Origin: Actinoplanes sp. M2I2
GTDB taxonomy: Bacteria; Actinomycetota; Actinomycetes; Mycobacteriales; Micromonosporaceae
NCBI RefSeq assembly: GCF_023544445.1
Contig: NZ_JALPVJ010000014.1
Coordinates: 62,001-126,000, forward strand
Length of the DNA stretch: 64,000 nt
Reading direction: 5' to 3'
A program made the position numbers and the translations under genes. Positions 30,678-39,691 of this stretch are shown piece by piece; positions within the stretch are counted from its first letter, which is position 1; each line of letters begins with the position of its first letter. The notes beneath the pieces were generated by a model, which was given only the letters and a program-made list of their open reading frames with translations, had not been told where the DNA came from and did not search any database.

Positions 30678-31874
30678 ATGGATCCGGCGACTCTGCGCGA
30701 CGTCTACGAGGACCTGCATCGTCACCCGGAGTTGTCCTTCCACGAGCACCGGACGGCCGGCATCGCGGCGGCCTGGCTGCGCGAGCACGGGTACGAGGTC
30801 ACCGAGGGCCTCGGTGGCACCGGGGTGGCCGGGGTGCTGCGCCGCGGTGACGGGCCGGCGGTGTGGTTGCGGGCCGACATGGACGCGCTGCCCGTCGCCG
30901 AGGAGACCGGGCTCCCGTACGCCAGCACCGTCGACGGGGTGTCACACGCCTGCGGGCACGACATGCACGTCACCTGGCTCATGGGCGCGGCCGCCGGCCT
31001 GGCCGCGGCCGGTGACTGGCGCGGCACCGTGGTCGCCGTGTTCCAGCCGGCCGAGGAGCTCGCCCGGGGCGCGCAGGCGATGGTGGACGACGGTCTGACC
31101 GACCGCGTGCCCCGGCCGGTCGTCGTGCTCGGCCAGCACGTCGCCCCGCTGCCGGCGGGCAGCATCGCTCTGACCCCCGGACCGATGTGGGCGGCCTCCG
31201 ACTCGCTGCGGGTCACCGTCCACGGCCGGGGCGGCCACGGCTCCCGGCCCGAGACCACCGTCGACCCGGTGGTCATCGCGGCCGCGACCGTGCTGCGGCT
31301 GCAGACGATCGTCTCGCGCGAGGTGTCCACCGCCGAGACGGCCGTGGTCTCGGTCGGCGCGATCCAGGCCGGCACCAAGCACAACATCATCCCCGACACG
31401 GCGACGCTGCTGCTCAACGTGCGGACGTACGACCCCGGGGTGCGCGACCGGGTGCTGGCGGCGATCCGGCGCATCGTGTCGGCCGAGGCGGCCGCGGCCG
31501 GCGCGACCCGCGAGCCGGCGGTGGTGCTCGAGGAGTCCACGCCGACGCTGGTCAACGACGTGGCGGCGGCCGAGCGGACCCGTCCGGCGCTGGAGTCGGT
31601 GGCCGGGCCGGGCCGGGTCGTGGATCCCGGCCCGCTGCCCAGCAGCGAGGACGTGCAGGTGCTGGCCACCGCCGCGGGCGCGCCGATCACCTACTGGCTC
31701 GTCGGCGGGGCCGACCCCGCCCACTACGCCGGGGCCACGACCGTCGGGCAGTTCCTCGAGGTCGCCGCCGTGCTGCCGTCCAACCATTCGCCGCACTACG
31801 CCCCGGTCCCGGAGCCGACGATCGGCGCCGGGGTGGCCGCCCTGTCCGCCGCGGCAAGGGAGTGGCTCGGCTGA
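30678..31874 (+). CDS. M20-family amidohydrolase
   Basis: 398 aa. ATG 30678. The two-metal amidohydrolase/carboxypeptidase fold of the hippurate and IAA-amino acid hydrolase group is clear: HRHPELSFHEHRT, WLRADMDALPV, HACGHDMH (Cys and His bind metal), FQPAEELARGAQAMV (catalytic Glu), dimerisation domain from GRGGHGSRP, and AGTKHNIIPDTA. It removes acyl groups from N-acylated amino acids in the cytoplasm; the exact substrate is unknown. It follows the large regulator by 73 bp and converges on the glycerol kinase gene. Confidence 0.92.
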   Translation: MDPATLRDVYEDLHRHPELSFHEHRTAGIAAAWLREHGYEVTEGLGGTGVAGVLRRGDGPAVWLRADMDALPVAEETGLPYASTVDGVSHACGHDMHVTWLMGAAAGLAAAGDWRGTVVAVFQPAEELARGAQAMVDDGLTDRVPRPVVVLGQHVAPLPAGSIALTPGPMWAASDSLRVTVHGRGGHGSRPETTVDPVVIAAATVLRLQTIVSREVSTAETAVVSVGAIQAGTKHNIIPDTATLLLNVRTYDPGVRDRVLAAIRRIVSAEAAAAGATREPAVVLEESTPTLVNDVAAAERTRPALESVAGPGRVVDPGPLPSSEDVQVLATAAGAPITYWLVGGADPAHYAGATTVGQFLEVAAVLPSNHSPHYAPVPEPTIGAGVAALSAAAREWLG

Positions 31875-31887
31875 GGGAGGCCGGGTC

Positions 31888-33378
31888 TCAGGCCTGGATC
31901 CAGTCGAACGTGCGGGAGACGGCGCGCTGCCAGTTGGCGTACTCGGACTCGCGCTTGGCCGGCTCCATCGTGGGCAGCCACTGCCCGGCCCGGTGCCAGT
32001 TCTGCCGCAGGCCCTCCAGGTCGGGCCAGTAGCCCACGGCCAGCCCGGCGCCGTAGGCCGCGCCCAGCGACACCGTCTCGGCGGCGAGCGGACGCACCAC
32101 CGGCACGTCGAGGACGTCGGCGACGAACTGCATGAGCAGGTTGTCCGACGTCATGCCGCCGTCCACCCGCAGGGTCTTCAGCGCCAGCCCGGAGTCGGCG
32201 TTCATCGCGTCGACGACCTCGCGGGTCTGCCAGGCGCTGGCCTCGAGTACGGCCCGGGCCAGGTGACCCTTGGTGATGTACGAGGTCAGGCCGACAATGA
32301 CGCCGCGGGCCTCGCTGCGCCAGTAGGGCGCGTAGAGGCCCGAGAAGGCCGGCACGATGTAGCAGCCGCCGTTGTCGGTGACCGTGCGGGCCAGCGTCTC
32401 GATCTCCGGTGCGCTGGCGATCAGCTCGAGCTGGTCGCGGAACCACTGCACCAGCGAGCCGGTGATGGCGATCGAGCCCTCCAGCGCGTACGCCGCGGGC
32501 TCGCCCTCGATCTGGTAGGCCACCGTGCTGAGCAGGCCGTGGGTCGAGCGCACCAGTTCCGCCCCGGTGTTGAGCAGCAGGAAGCTCCCGGTGCCGTAGG
32601 TGCATTTGGCCTCGCCGGGCGCGAAGCAGGTCTGCCCGAACAGGGCCGCCTGCTGGTCGCCGAGCGCCGCGCCGATGCGGACACCCGGGAAGGCCGCGGT
32701 GGCCGTGCCGAACACGCCGATGGACGGGCGTACCTCGGGCAGCATGGCCCGCGGGATGCCGAAGAACGCGAGCGACTCGGCCGACCAGTCGAGGGTGTGC
32801 ACGTCGAGCAGCAGTGTCCGGCTGGCGTTGGTGACGTCGGTGACGTGCAGGCCGCCGGTCAGGTTCCAGATCAGCCAGGTCTCCATCGTGCCGAAGAGGA
32901 CCTCGCCGCGTTCGGCCCGCTCGCGCAGCCCGGGGTGGTGGTCGAGCATCCACCGGATCCGGGGCCCGGAGAAGTACGTGGCCAGCGGCAGGGCCGACCG
33001 GTGCCGGACACCCTCGGCCCCGGGCGCCGCGTCGAGCTGACCCACCATCGTGTCGGTCCGGGTGTCCTGCCAGACCACGGCGTGGCCGACCGGGTTGCCG
33101 GTCGCGCGGTCCCACAGCACGGTCGTCTCCCGCTGGTTGGCGATGCCGACCGCGGCGACCTGGTCGATGGTGGCGCCGGCGCGGCGCAGCGCCTCGGGAC
33201 CGAGCCGTTCCACGTTGCGCCAGATCTCGGCCGCGTCGTGCTCGACCCAGCCCGGGCGGGGGTAGTACTGCTTGTGTTCCTGCTGGGCGAGGGACACGAG
33301 CTGGCCGCGCCGGTCGAAGACGATGCACCTCGTCGAGGTGGTGCCCTGGTCGATGGCGACCACGTAGCGCTCGGTCAT
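31888..33378 (-). CDS. glpK: Glycerol kinase, first copy
   Basis: 496 aa from ATG 33378. FGGY kinase with the GlpK signatures IDQGTTSTRCIVFDRRG, QYYPRPGWVEHDAAEIW, NQRETTVLWDR, TYFSGPRIRWML and a C-terminal KTLRVDGGMTSDNLLMQF ATP-binding segment. It phosphorylates glycerol to sn-glycerol 3-phosphate in the cytoplasm. It is the second gene of a minus-strand operon behind the IclR regulator (12-bp gap), which diverges from glpF-glpK-glpD. A second, clearly different glpK lies 1.7 kb away. Confidence 0.93.
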   Translation of the reverse strand: MTERYVVAIDQGTTSTRCIVFDRRGQLVSLAQQEHKQYYPRPGWVEHDAAEIWRNVERLGPEALRRAGATIDQVAAVGIANQRETTVLWDRATGNPVGHAVVWQDTRTDTMVGQLDAAPGAEGVRHRSALPLATYFSGPRIRWMLDHHPGLRERAERGEVLFGTMETWLIWNLTGGLHVTDVTNASRTLLLDVHTLDWSAESLAFFGIPRAMLPEVRPSIGVFGTATAAFPGVRIGAALGDQQAALFGQTCFAPGEAKCTYGTGSFLLLNTGAELVRSTHGLLSTVAYQIEGEPAAYALEGSIAITGSLVQWFRDQLELIASAPEIETLARTVTDNGGCYIVPAFSGLYAPYWRSEARGVIVGLTSYITKGHLARAVLEASAWQTREVVDAMNADSGLALKTLRVDGGMTSDNLLMQFVADVLDVPVVRPLAAETVSLGAAYGAGLAVGYWPDLEGLRQNWHRAGQWLPTMEPAKRESEYANWQRAVSRTFDWIQA

Positions 33379-33390
33379 GGTTGTCCCTCC

Positions 33391-34143
33391 TTATCGCCGG
33401 GCGGCTCCGAGGTCGCGGGACACCGCACGGGCGGCGTCGCGAACGGTGGCCACGAGGTGGGGCAGTGGGTGGTAGCGGCTGTCGCAGAGCCGTTCGACGT
33501 GGCCGGAGATGCCGATGGCCCCGACCACCAGGCCCCCGTACGCCCGGATCGGCGCGGCCACGGACGCCTCACCCGGGGTGAGCTCCTCGATGTCGCAGCT
33601 CCACCCGTTCTCCCGCACCAGCCGCAGGGCCTGGGCGAGTTCCCGCTGGGTGCCGATGGTGCGGCTGGTGAAGCGGTCGAGCGAGGCCGGCGGCGCGGCG
33701 CCGTAGGCCAGCAGGGACTTGCCGAGCGCGGTGGCGTGCATCGGCAGGAGGCTGCCGACGTCGAGGGTCTGGAAGGTGTCGTCGGGCCGGAAGACGTGGT
33801 GGACCACCAGCACCTGTCCGTCCAGGACGGTGCCGATGCGGACGGCTTCCCCGCTGCGGGACGCGAGCGGGTCGGCCCAGTTGATCGACCGGGAGCGCAG
33901 CTCGTTGACGTCGAGGTAACCGGTGCCCAGGCGGAGCATCGCCGCGCCGAGCTGGTAGTGCCCCGACAGGCGGTCCTGTTCGACGAAGCCGACCTTGCGC
34001 AGCGTCCGCAGGATGCCGTGGGTGGTGCCCTTGGCCAGGTCGAGCGAACGCGCGATCTCACCCAGGGAGAGCCGGCCGTTGCCCCCGGCGAGCAGGCGCA
34101 GCACGGCCGCGGCGCGCTCGATGGACTGCACTGTTCCCGGCAC
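33391..34143 (-). CDS. IclR-family regulator (GylR-like) of the glycerol operon
   Basis: 250 aa from a GTG at 34143 with AGGG 7 nt upstream. N-terminal winged helix (SIERAAAVLRLL, LSLGEIARSLDLAKGTTHGI) and a C-terminal IclR effector domain ending GLVVGAIGISGHVERL. Its position between a glycerol kinase and a divergent glpFKD operon matches GylR of Streptomyces, which represses glycerol use in the absence of glycerol 3-phosphate. The likely operator is the palindrome at 34187-34201. Confidence 0.9.
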   Translation of the reverse strand: MPGTVQSIERAAAVLRLLAGGNGRLSLGEIARSLDLAKGTTHGILRTLRKVGFVEQDRLSGHYQLGAAMLRLGTGYLDVNELRSRSINWADPLASRSGEAVRIGTVLDGQVLVVHHVFRPDDTFQTLDVGSLLPMHATALGKSLLAYGAAPPASLDRFTSRTIGTQRELAQALRLVRENGWSCDIEELTPGEASVAAPIRAYGGLVVGAIGISGHVERLCDSRYHPLPHLVATVRDAARAVSRDLGAARR

Positions 34144-34186
34144 GTCACGACCCTATGACGATCAGGGGCCTCTGCCGAGACCACCG

Positions 34187-34201
34187 TTCGACATTGTCGA
34201 A
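34187..34201. promoter_or_regulatory. Putative glycerol-regulon operator
   Basis: TTCGACATTGTCGAA has perfect 7-bp arms around one central base. It sits in the 126-bp divergent region between the iclR-glpK and glpF-glpK-glpD operons, 44 bp from the regulator's start and 69 bp from glpF. A related half site (CGTTCATTGTTCG) follows directly. Confidence 0.6.
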
Positions 34202-34269
34202 TGGCGTTCATTGTTCGTGGCCGCTCAGCTACCTAGCGTCCCTTCGAGAGTTGACTTCAGGAGGGGCAG

Positions 34270-35115
34270 ATGGCCGCACGACTGAAGATCCCGGGCGGAA
34301 TAGTGGCCGAGCTGGCCGCCGAGTTCGCCGGGACCATGATCCTCATCTTGTTCGGTGTCGGGGTGGTGGCCCAGGTGGCCGGCGCCGGCATCGGCGATCA
34401 CGACAGCATCGCCTGGGCCTGGGGCCTGGGCGTGGTGCTCGGCGTCTACGTCGCCGGGCGCATCAGCGGGGCGCACCTGAACCCCGCTGTCACCCTGGCG
34501 CTCGCGGTCTTCAAGGGCTTCGAGTGGCGCAAGGTCCTCCCCTACAGCATCGCGCAGTTCCTGGGCGCGTTCGTCGCCGCGCTGATCGTGCGGTGGAACT
34601 ACACCGAGGTGCTGCACGCCGCGGACCCCGGCCTGACCATCAAGACCCAGGGCGTCTTCTCCACCCTGCCGGGCAACGGGACCCTGCCCGTCGGCGAGTG
34701 GGGCGCCTTCCGCGACCAGATCATCGGCACCGCGATCCTGCTGTTCCTGATCCTCGCGGTCACCGACGTGATGGGGACTCCCCCGCAGGCCAACCTGGCC
34801 CCGTTCATCGTCGGCCTGATCGTGGTGGCCATCGGCATGGCCTGGGGCACCAACGCCGGCTACGCGATCAACCCCGCGCGCGACTTCGGTCCGCGACTCG
34901 CCAGCTTCCTCACCGGCTACGGCGGGGCGTTCCGCGACCAGACGGGGTATCTCTATTTCTGGATCCCGATCGTGGCGCCCCTCATCGGCGGGGTGCTCGG
35001 CGCCGGTCTGTATCAGGGGCTGGTCGGCCGGTACCTGCCCAAGCTGGGCCAGCCGGAGCCCGGGCAGCTGCCCGAGGAGCCCACCCGAGAGAACGTGGAG
35101 GCACGCAATGGCTGA
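34270..35115 (+). CDS. glpF: Glycerol uptake facilitator (aquaglyceroporin)
   Basis: 281 aa with AGGAGGGG upstream of ATG 34270. Six membrane spans and both NPA boxes (GAHLNPAVTLA and AINPARDFGPR). Asp directly after the second NPAR is the usual mark of glycerol facilitators as opposed to water channels. It lets glycerol into the cell. The last 8 bp overlap the downstream glycerol kinase start, so translation of the two is coupled. Confidence 0.93.
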   Translation: MAARLKIPGGIVAELAAEFAGTMILILFGVGVVAQVAGAGIGDHDSIAWAWGLGVVLGVYVAGRISGAHLNPAVTLALAVFKGFEWRKVLPYSIAQFLGAFVAALIVRWNYTEVLHAADPGLTIKTQGVFSTLPGNGTLPVGEWGAFRDQIIGTAILLFLILAVTDVMGTPPQANLAPFIVGLIVVAIGMAWGTNAGYAINPARDFGPRLASFLTGYGGAFRDQTGYLYFWIPIVAPLIGGVLGAGLYQGLVGRYLPKLGQPEPGQLPEEPTRENVEARNG

Positions 35116-36625
35116 CTTCGTCGGCGCCGTGGACCAGGGCACGACCAGTACCCGCTTCATGATCTTCGATCACGGCGGTAACGAGGTGGCCCGCCACCAG
35201 CTGGAGCACGAGCAGATCCTGCCCCAGGCCGGGTGGGTCGAGCACAACCCGGCCGAGATCTGGGAGCGTACGGTCACCGTCGTCCGCACCGCGATGCAGA
35301 AGGCCAACCTGGGCGCCAAGGACCTGGCCGCGCTCGGCATCACCAACCAGCGCGAGACCGCGGTGGTGTGGGACCGCCGGAGCGGACGGCCCTACTACAA
35401 CGCGATCGTCTGGCAGGACACCCGCACCGACCGGATCGCCTCGGCGCTCGACCGGGACGGCCGGGGCGACGTGATCCGGCGCAAGGCCGGGCTGCCGCCG
35501 GCCACCTACTTCAGCGGCGGCAAGATCCAGTGGATCCTGGAGAACGTCGACGGGGTGCGCGAGGCGGCCGAGCGGGGCGACGCGATCTTCGGCAACACCG
35601 ACAGCTGGGTGTTGTGGAACATGACCGGCGGCGTCGACGGGGGCAACCACCTCACCGACGTGACCAACGCCAGCCGCACGATGCTGATGAACCTCGAGAC
35701 CCTCGACTGGGACGACGAGCTGCTCGGGTTCTTCAACATCCCGCGCTCGATGCTGCCCGAGATCCGGCCGTCGTCCGACCCGAACACGTACGGCGTGGCC
35801 CGCTGGCCCGGGACGCTGGGCGGCGAGGTGCCGCTGACCGGTGACCTCGGCGACCAGCAGGCGGCCACGGTCGGGCAGGTCTGCTTCGCCCCCGGCGAGG
35901 CCAAGAACACCTACGGCACCGGCAACTTCATGCTGCTCAACACCGGCCCCGAGCTCGTCCGGTCGGAGAACGGCCTGCTCACGACCGTCTGCTACAAGTT
36001 CGGCGACGCCGCCCCGATCTACGCCCTCGAGGGGTCGATCGCGGTCACCGGCTCGGCCGTCCAGTGGCTGCGCGACCAGTTGCACATCATCAACGACGCG
36101 TCCGAGAGCGAACGGCTCGCGGCGCAGGTGCCCGACAACGGCGGTGTCTACTTCGTGCCGGCGTTCTCCGGGCTGTTCGCGCCGTACTGGCGGTCCGACG
36201 CGCGCGGGGCCATCGTCGGCCTGTCCCGCTTCAACACCAGCGCGCACATCGCCCGGGCCACCCTCGAGTCGATCTGCTACCAGAGCCGGGACGTGGTCGA
36301 CGCGATGGCCCAGGACTCCGGGGTCACGCTGGACGTGCTCAAGGTGGACGGCGGCATCACGGCCAACAACCTGGCCATGCAGATCCAGGCCGACGTGCTC
36401 GGCGTGCCGGTCAGCCGGCCGGTCGTGGCCGAGACGACGGCGCTCGGCGCGGCCTACGCCGCCGGGCTGGCTGTCGGGTTCTGGAAGAACACCGACGAGC
36501 TGCGGGAGAACTGGAACGAGGCCAAGCGCTGGGAGCCGCAGTGGTCCGAGGAGCAGCGGGCCGAGGGCTACGGCAAGTGGAAGAAAGCCGTCGAACGCAC
36601 TCTCGACTGGGTGGACGTGGACTGA
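35108..36625 (+). CDS. glpK: Glycerol kinase, second copy
   Basis: 505 aa from ATG 35108. GlpK signatures VDQGTTSTRFMIFDHGG, QILPQAGWVEHNPAEIW, NQRETAVVWDRRSG, TYFSGGKIQWIL and DVLKVDGGITANNLAMQ. It lies in glpF-glpK-glpD, overlapping glpF by 8 bp and followed by glpD after 3 bp, and so is the main catabolic copy. It differs from the first copy throughout and has its own insertions (for example NTYGVARWPG), so the pair is not a recent duplication. Confidence 0.95.
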   Translation: MADFVGAVDQGTTSTRFMIFDHGGNEVARHQLEHEQILPQAGWVEHNPAEIWERTVTVVRTAMQKANLGAKDLAALGITNQRETAVVWDRRSGRPYYNAIVWQDTRTDRIASALDRDGRGDVIRRKAGLPPATYFSGGKIQWILENVDGVREAAERGDAIFGNTDSWVLWNMTGGVDGGNHLTDVTNASRTMLMNLETLDWDDELLGFFNIPRSMLPEIRPSSDPNTYGVARWPGTLGGEVPLTGDLGDQQAATVGQVCFAPGEAKNTYGTGNFMLLNTGPELVRSENGLLTTVCYKFGDAAPIYALEGSIAVTGSAVQWLRDQLHIINDASESERLAAQVPDNGGVYFVPAFSGLFAPYWRSDARGAIVGLSRFNTSAHIARATLESICYQSRDVVDAMAQDSGVTLDVLKVDGGITANNLAMQIQADVLGVPVSRPVVAETTALGAAYAAGLAVGFWKNTDELRENWNEAKRWEPQWSEEQRAEGYGKWKKAVERTLDWVDVD

Positions 36626-36628
36626 GTC

Positions 36629-38338
36629 ATGGCCATCGCACTCTCCCCGGATTACCGCGACTCGGCCCTGGCCGCCCTGGCCGGCGCCGAGCTCGACGTC
36701 CTCGTGATCGGCGGCGGAGTGGTGGGAGCGGGGGCGGCGCTGGACGCCGTCACCCGCGGCCTCACCACCGGCCTGGTCGAGGCCCGCGACCTCGCCTCGG
36801 GCACGTCCAGCCGATCCAGCAAGCTGCTGCACGGCGGCCTGCGCTACCTCGAGATGCTCGACTTCGCCCTGGTCAAGGAGGCCCTGCACGAGCGCGACCT
36901 GATCGTGTCGCGCCTCGCCCCGCACCTCGCCCGGCCGCTCAAGTTCCTCTACCCGCTCAAGCACCGGGCCTGGGAACGGGCCTACGCGGGGGCGGGCGTC
37001 ACCCTGTACGACACGATGGCGATGGGCGGCGGCATGCCGCGGCACCGCCAGCTCACCCGGACGGCGGCGCTGCGGGCGTGTCCCGCGCTGCGCAAGGACG
37101 CGCTGGTCGGCGCGATCCAGTACTACGACGCGCAGGTCGACGACGCCCGGCACACTATGTACCTGGCCCGGACGGCGGCCGCCTACGGGGCCCACGTCGC
37201 CTCCCGGACCGAGGTGGTGGGCTTCCTGCGCGAGGGGGAACGGGTCACCGGCGTACGGGTGAAGGATCTGGAATTCGACCGGATCTTCGAGGTGCGGGCC
37301 CAGCAGGTGATCAACGCGACTGGCGTGTGGACGGACGACACGCAGGCCCTGGTGGGTGAGCGCGGCCAGTTCCACGTGCGCGCCTCCAAGGGCATCCACC
37401 TGGTCGTGCCGCGCGACCGCATCCAGTCGACGACCGGCCTGATCCTGCGCACCGAGAAGAGCGTGCTGTTCGTGATCCCGTGGGGCCGCCACTGGATCGT
37501 CGGGACGACCGACACCGACTGGTCGCTCGACAAGGCCCACCCGGCCGCGTCCAGCACCGACATCGACTACCTGCTGGAGCACGTCAACACCGTCCTGGCC
37601 AGACCCCTCGCCCGTACGGACGTGACGGGTGTCTACGCCGGCCTGCGCCCGCTGTTGTCGGGCGAGTCGGAGGCCACCTCCCAGCTGTCGCGTGAGCACA
37701 TGGTCGGCAGTCCCGTCCCCGGCCTGGTCGTGGTGGCCGGCGGCAAGTACACGACGTACCGGGTGATGGCCCGCGACGCCGTGGACGCCTGCGTGCACGG
37801 TCTGGGCCGTTCGGTCCCGAAGTCCTGCACGGAGGAGGTGCCGCTGGTGGGGGCCGAGGGCTTCCGGGCGTTGTGGAACCAGCGCCGCCTGCTGGCCGCC
37901 CGCTCGGGCCTGCACGTCGCGCGGGTCGAGCACCTGCTCGGCCGGTACGGCTCGCTCGTCGACGAGGTCCTCGACCTGATCGCGTCCACGCCGTCGCTGG
38001 GCCACCCCCTGGGCGGCGCCGACGACTATCTGCGGGCCGAGATCGTCTATGCGGCCGGCAACGAGGGGGCCCGGCACCTGGAGGACGTGCTGACCCGGCG
38101 TACCCGCATCTCGATCGAGACGTTCGACCGCGGTGTGACCTGCGCGCGGGAGACCGCCGAGCTGATGGCCGGGGTGCTGGGCTGGACGCCCGAGCAGACC
38201 GCGCGCGAGGTGGAGAACTACCGCGTCCGGGTCGAGGCCGAACGCGGGTCGCAGGAACAGCCGGACGACGAGACCGCCGACGCGACCCGCCTGGGCGCGC
38301 CCGACGTGGTGCCGGTGACCGCCACGGACGCGGCCTGA
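36629..38338 (+). CDS. glpD: Glycerol-3-phosphate dehydrogenase (FAD)
   Basis: 569 aa from ATG 36629. N-terminal FAD-binding motif VLVIGGGVVGAGAALDAVTRG, GTSSRSSKLLHGGLRYLEML typical of GlpD, the substrate-domain segment WGRHWIVGTTDTDW, and a C-terminal helical domain (DAO_C). It oxidises glycerol 3-phosphate to dihydroxyacetone phosphate at the inner membrane face, feeding electrons to quinone. It is the last gene of the glpF-glpK-glpD operon; a 15-bp terminator hairpin follows it by 18 bp. Confidence 0.95.
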   Translation: MAIALSPDYRDSALAALAGAELDVLVIGGGVVGAGAALDAVTRGLTTGLVEARDLASGTSSRSSKLLHGGLRYLEMLDFALVKEALHERDLIVSRLAPHLARPLKFLYPLKHRAWERAYAGAGVTLYDTMAMGGGMPRHRQLTRTAALRACPALRKDALVGAIQYYDAQVDDARHTMYLARTAAAYGAHVASRTEVVGFLREGERVTGVRVKDLEFDRIFEVRAQQVINATGVWTDDTQALVGERGQFHVRASKGIHLVVPRDRIQSTTGLILRTEKSVLFVIPWGRHWIVGTTDTDWSLDKAHPAASSTDIDYLLEHVNTVLARPLARTDVTGVYAGLRPLLSGESEATSQLSREHMVGSPVPGLVVVAGGKYTTYRVMARDAVDACVHGLGRSVPKSCTEEVPLVGAEGFRALWNQRRLLAARSGLHVARVEHLLGRYGSLVDEVLDLIASTPSLGHPLGGADDYLRAEIVYAAGNEGARHLEDVLTRRTRISIETFDRGVTCARETAELMAGVLGWTPEQTAREVENYRVRVEAERGSQEQPDDETADATRLGAPDVVPVTATDAA

Positions 38339-38356
38339 CCGGGACACCGCCGTTCG

Positions 38357-38390
38357 CCGGCCGCACCCCGAGGCTTCGGGGTGCGGCCGG
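38357..38390 (+). terminator. Terminator of the glpFKD operon
   Basis: A perfect 15-bp stem (CCGGCCGCACCCCGA and its complement) closes a GGCT tetraloop 18 bp after the glpD stop. Confidence 0.75.
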
Positions 38391-38413
38391 TCCCGCTGCG
38401 CTGAGTCCACTCC

Positions 38414-38470
38414 CGCCGGGTCCGCCCCGCCGGGTCCGCCCCGCCGGGTCCGCCCCGCCGGGTCCGCCGA
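38414..38470. repeat. Intergenic 15-nt tandem repeat, about four copies
   Basis: Three perfect copies and one partial copy of CGCCGGGTCCGCCCC lie between the glpD terminator and the small gene at 38602. The rest of this 263-bp gap (38339-38601) holds only the terminator and a GAGGAG ribosome-binding site. Confidence 0.85.
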
Positions 38471-38601
38471 GGGGGTGATGAAAACCGGTACGCGTCCCAG
38501 GCCCGGCGGTGCTCGTTACCGTCAGCACGAGGGTTCGGCCGACGGCGCCGGACCGGTCCGGCGCGGCTGGACGCCCCCGTTCGCCCTGAGGAGCCGAGAC
38601 T

Positions 38602-38820
38602 GTGAGCACCACCGTGAAGTCCGCCGACCTGCCCGACGGCACGACCGCGCACGACCAGACCCTCGACCGCTGGTACGTCAAGCGGCCCGCCGGCCTGTTC
38701 CCCTGGCGGGCGACCAACGGGGAGAAGCTGACCGATTTCGAGGTCGACAACTTCCTGCGTTCCGGGCGCATCGTCGTCACGGTGCCCGAACAGGAGCCGC
38801 TGGCGTACCGCTGGAACTGA
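38602..38820 (+). CDS. Small hypothetical protein (72 aa)
   Basis: 72 aa from a GTG at 38602 with GAGGAG about 9 nt upstream. The chain is acidic and soluble, with RWYVKRPAGLFPWRATNGEK and a FEVDNFLRSGRIVVTVPEQE segment. No family is recognised. The Trp/Pro spacing suggests a compact beta-rich domain. It lies 46 bp before the arginase-like gene on the same strand and could be in one transcript with it. Confidence 0.5.
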   Translation: MSTTVKSADLPDGTTAHDQTLDRWYVKRPAGLFPWRATNGEKLTDFEVDNFLRSGRIVVTVPEQEPLAYRWN

Positions 38821-38866
38821 GGCGACGGGTTCCGGTCGCCCCGGCCGTGCGACACACTGAGCGACT

Positions 38867-39691
38867 ATGTGGTTTCTGCTGGGCGCGCCGTGGGACTGCT
38901 CGGGGACCGGCCGCGGCGAGGAGCGAGCGCCCGACGCCCTGCGGGAGGCGGGACTGTCCCGGCTCGTCGACGCCGACCTGGGTGACGCGGCGACCGCGAT
39001 CACCAGCACCGAGCGCGACCCGGCCACCGGCGTACGGGCCCTGCCGCAGACCATGGCGGCGGCCCGGGCACTGGCGGCGGCCCTGGGCACGGGCCGGGCC
39101 GACCGGCCGCGTCACCGGCCGCTCGTCGTCGGTGGGGACTGCAGCCTGCTGCTCGGCGTCTTCGCCCATCTACGGGCGGCCGTCGGCGACGTGGGGCTGT
39201 GGATGGCCGACGGGCACCCCGACTACGTCGACCCGGCCGACTCCGACACCGGGGAGACCGCGGACTCCGAACTGGCCGTTCTCACCGGCCTCGGCCCGGC
39301 CGCCCTCACCGGCCTGGCCGGGACGACCCCCATGGTGGACGCCGGCCGGGTCTCGCTGATCGGGCACCGCACGACCGGGCTCGACCCCGCCTCGGCGGCG
39401 GAGCTGGCCCGCGTCCCCGCCGGCATGCTCACGCTCGACGCCGACCCGGGCCGGCCGATGTGGCTGCACCTCGATGTGGACGTCCTCGACCCGTCGGTCA
39501 TGCCGGCGGTGACCTACCCGCAGCCCGGCGGCCCCGGCTTCGAGCAGCTCGAGGCCCGGCTCCGGCCGTTGGCGGCCGCGCCCGACCTGATCGGCGTGAG
39601 CATCGCCGACTACCGCCCGGACCTCGACCCGGACGGCGTGCACGCCGCAGCGCTGGTCAGGCTGCTGGGACGGCTCCTCGCTCCCGCTTGA
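38867..39691 (+). CDS. Arginase/agmatinase-family (ureohydrolase) protein
   Basis: 274 aa. ATG 38867. Ureohydrolase metal site in order: GGDCS where arginase has GGDHS, ADGHPDYVD for the DAHxD motif, HLDVDVLDPSVMP for the DxDxxDP motif, and SIADYRPDLD where arginase has Glu (EYNP). So one His is Cys and the late Glu is replaced by Asp; related actinobacterial proteins also show GGDC. It may bind manganese and hydrolyse a guanidino compound, but arginase activity should not be assumed. Its last 35 bp overlap the end of the convergent flavin oxidoreductase gene. Confidence 0.82.
   Translation: MWFLLGAPWDCSGTGRGEERAPDALREAGLSRLVDADLGDAATAITSTERDPATGVRALPQTMAAARALAAALGTGRADRPRHRPLVVGGDCSLLLGVFAHLRAAVGDVGLWMADGHPDYVDPADSDTGETADSELAVLTGLGPAALTGLAGTTPMVDAGRVSLIGHRTTGLDPASAAELARVPAGMLTLDADPGRPMWLHLDVDVLDPSVMPAVTYPQPGGPGFEQLEARLRPLAAAPDLIGVSIADYRPDLDPDGVHAAALVRLLGRLLAPA

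Noticed and set aside
31888..36625. Recent tandem duplication of glpK
   Set aside because: The two kinases differ at most positions outside the family motifs, are of different lengths and lie in opposite orientation.
34982..38410. A 1,142-codon open frame on the minus strand over glpF, glpK and glpD
   Set aside because: It lies opposite three clear genes with known motifs; its translation is Arg/Ala/Gly/Pro/Val rich with no domain. High GC leaves stop-free antisense frames.
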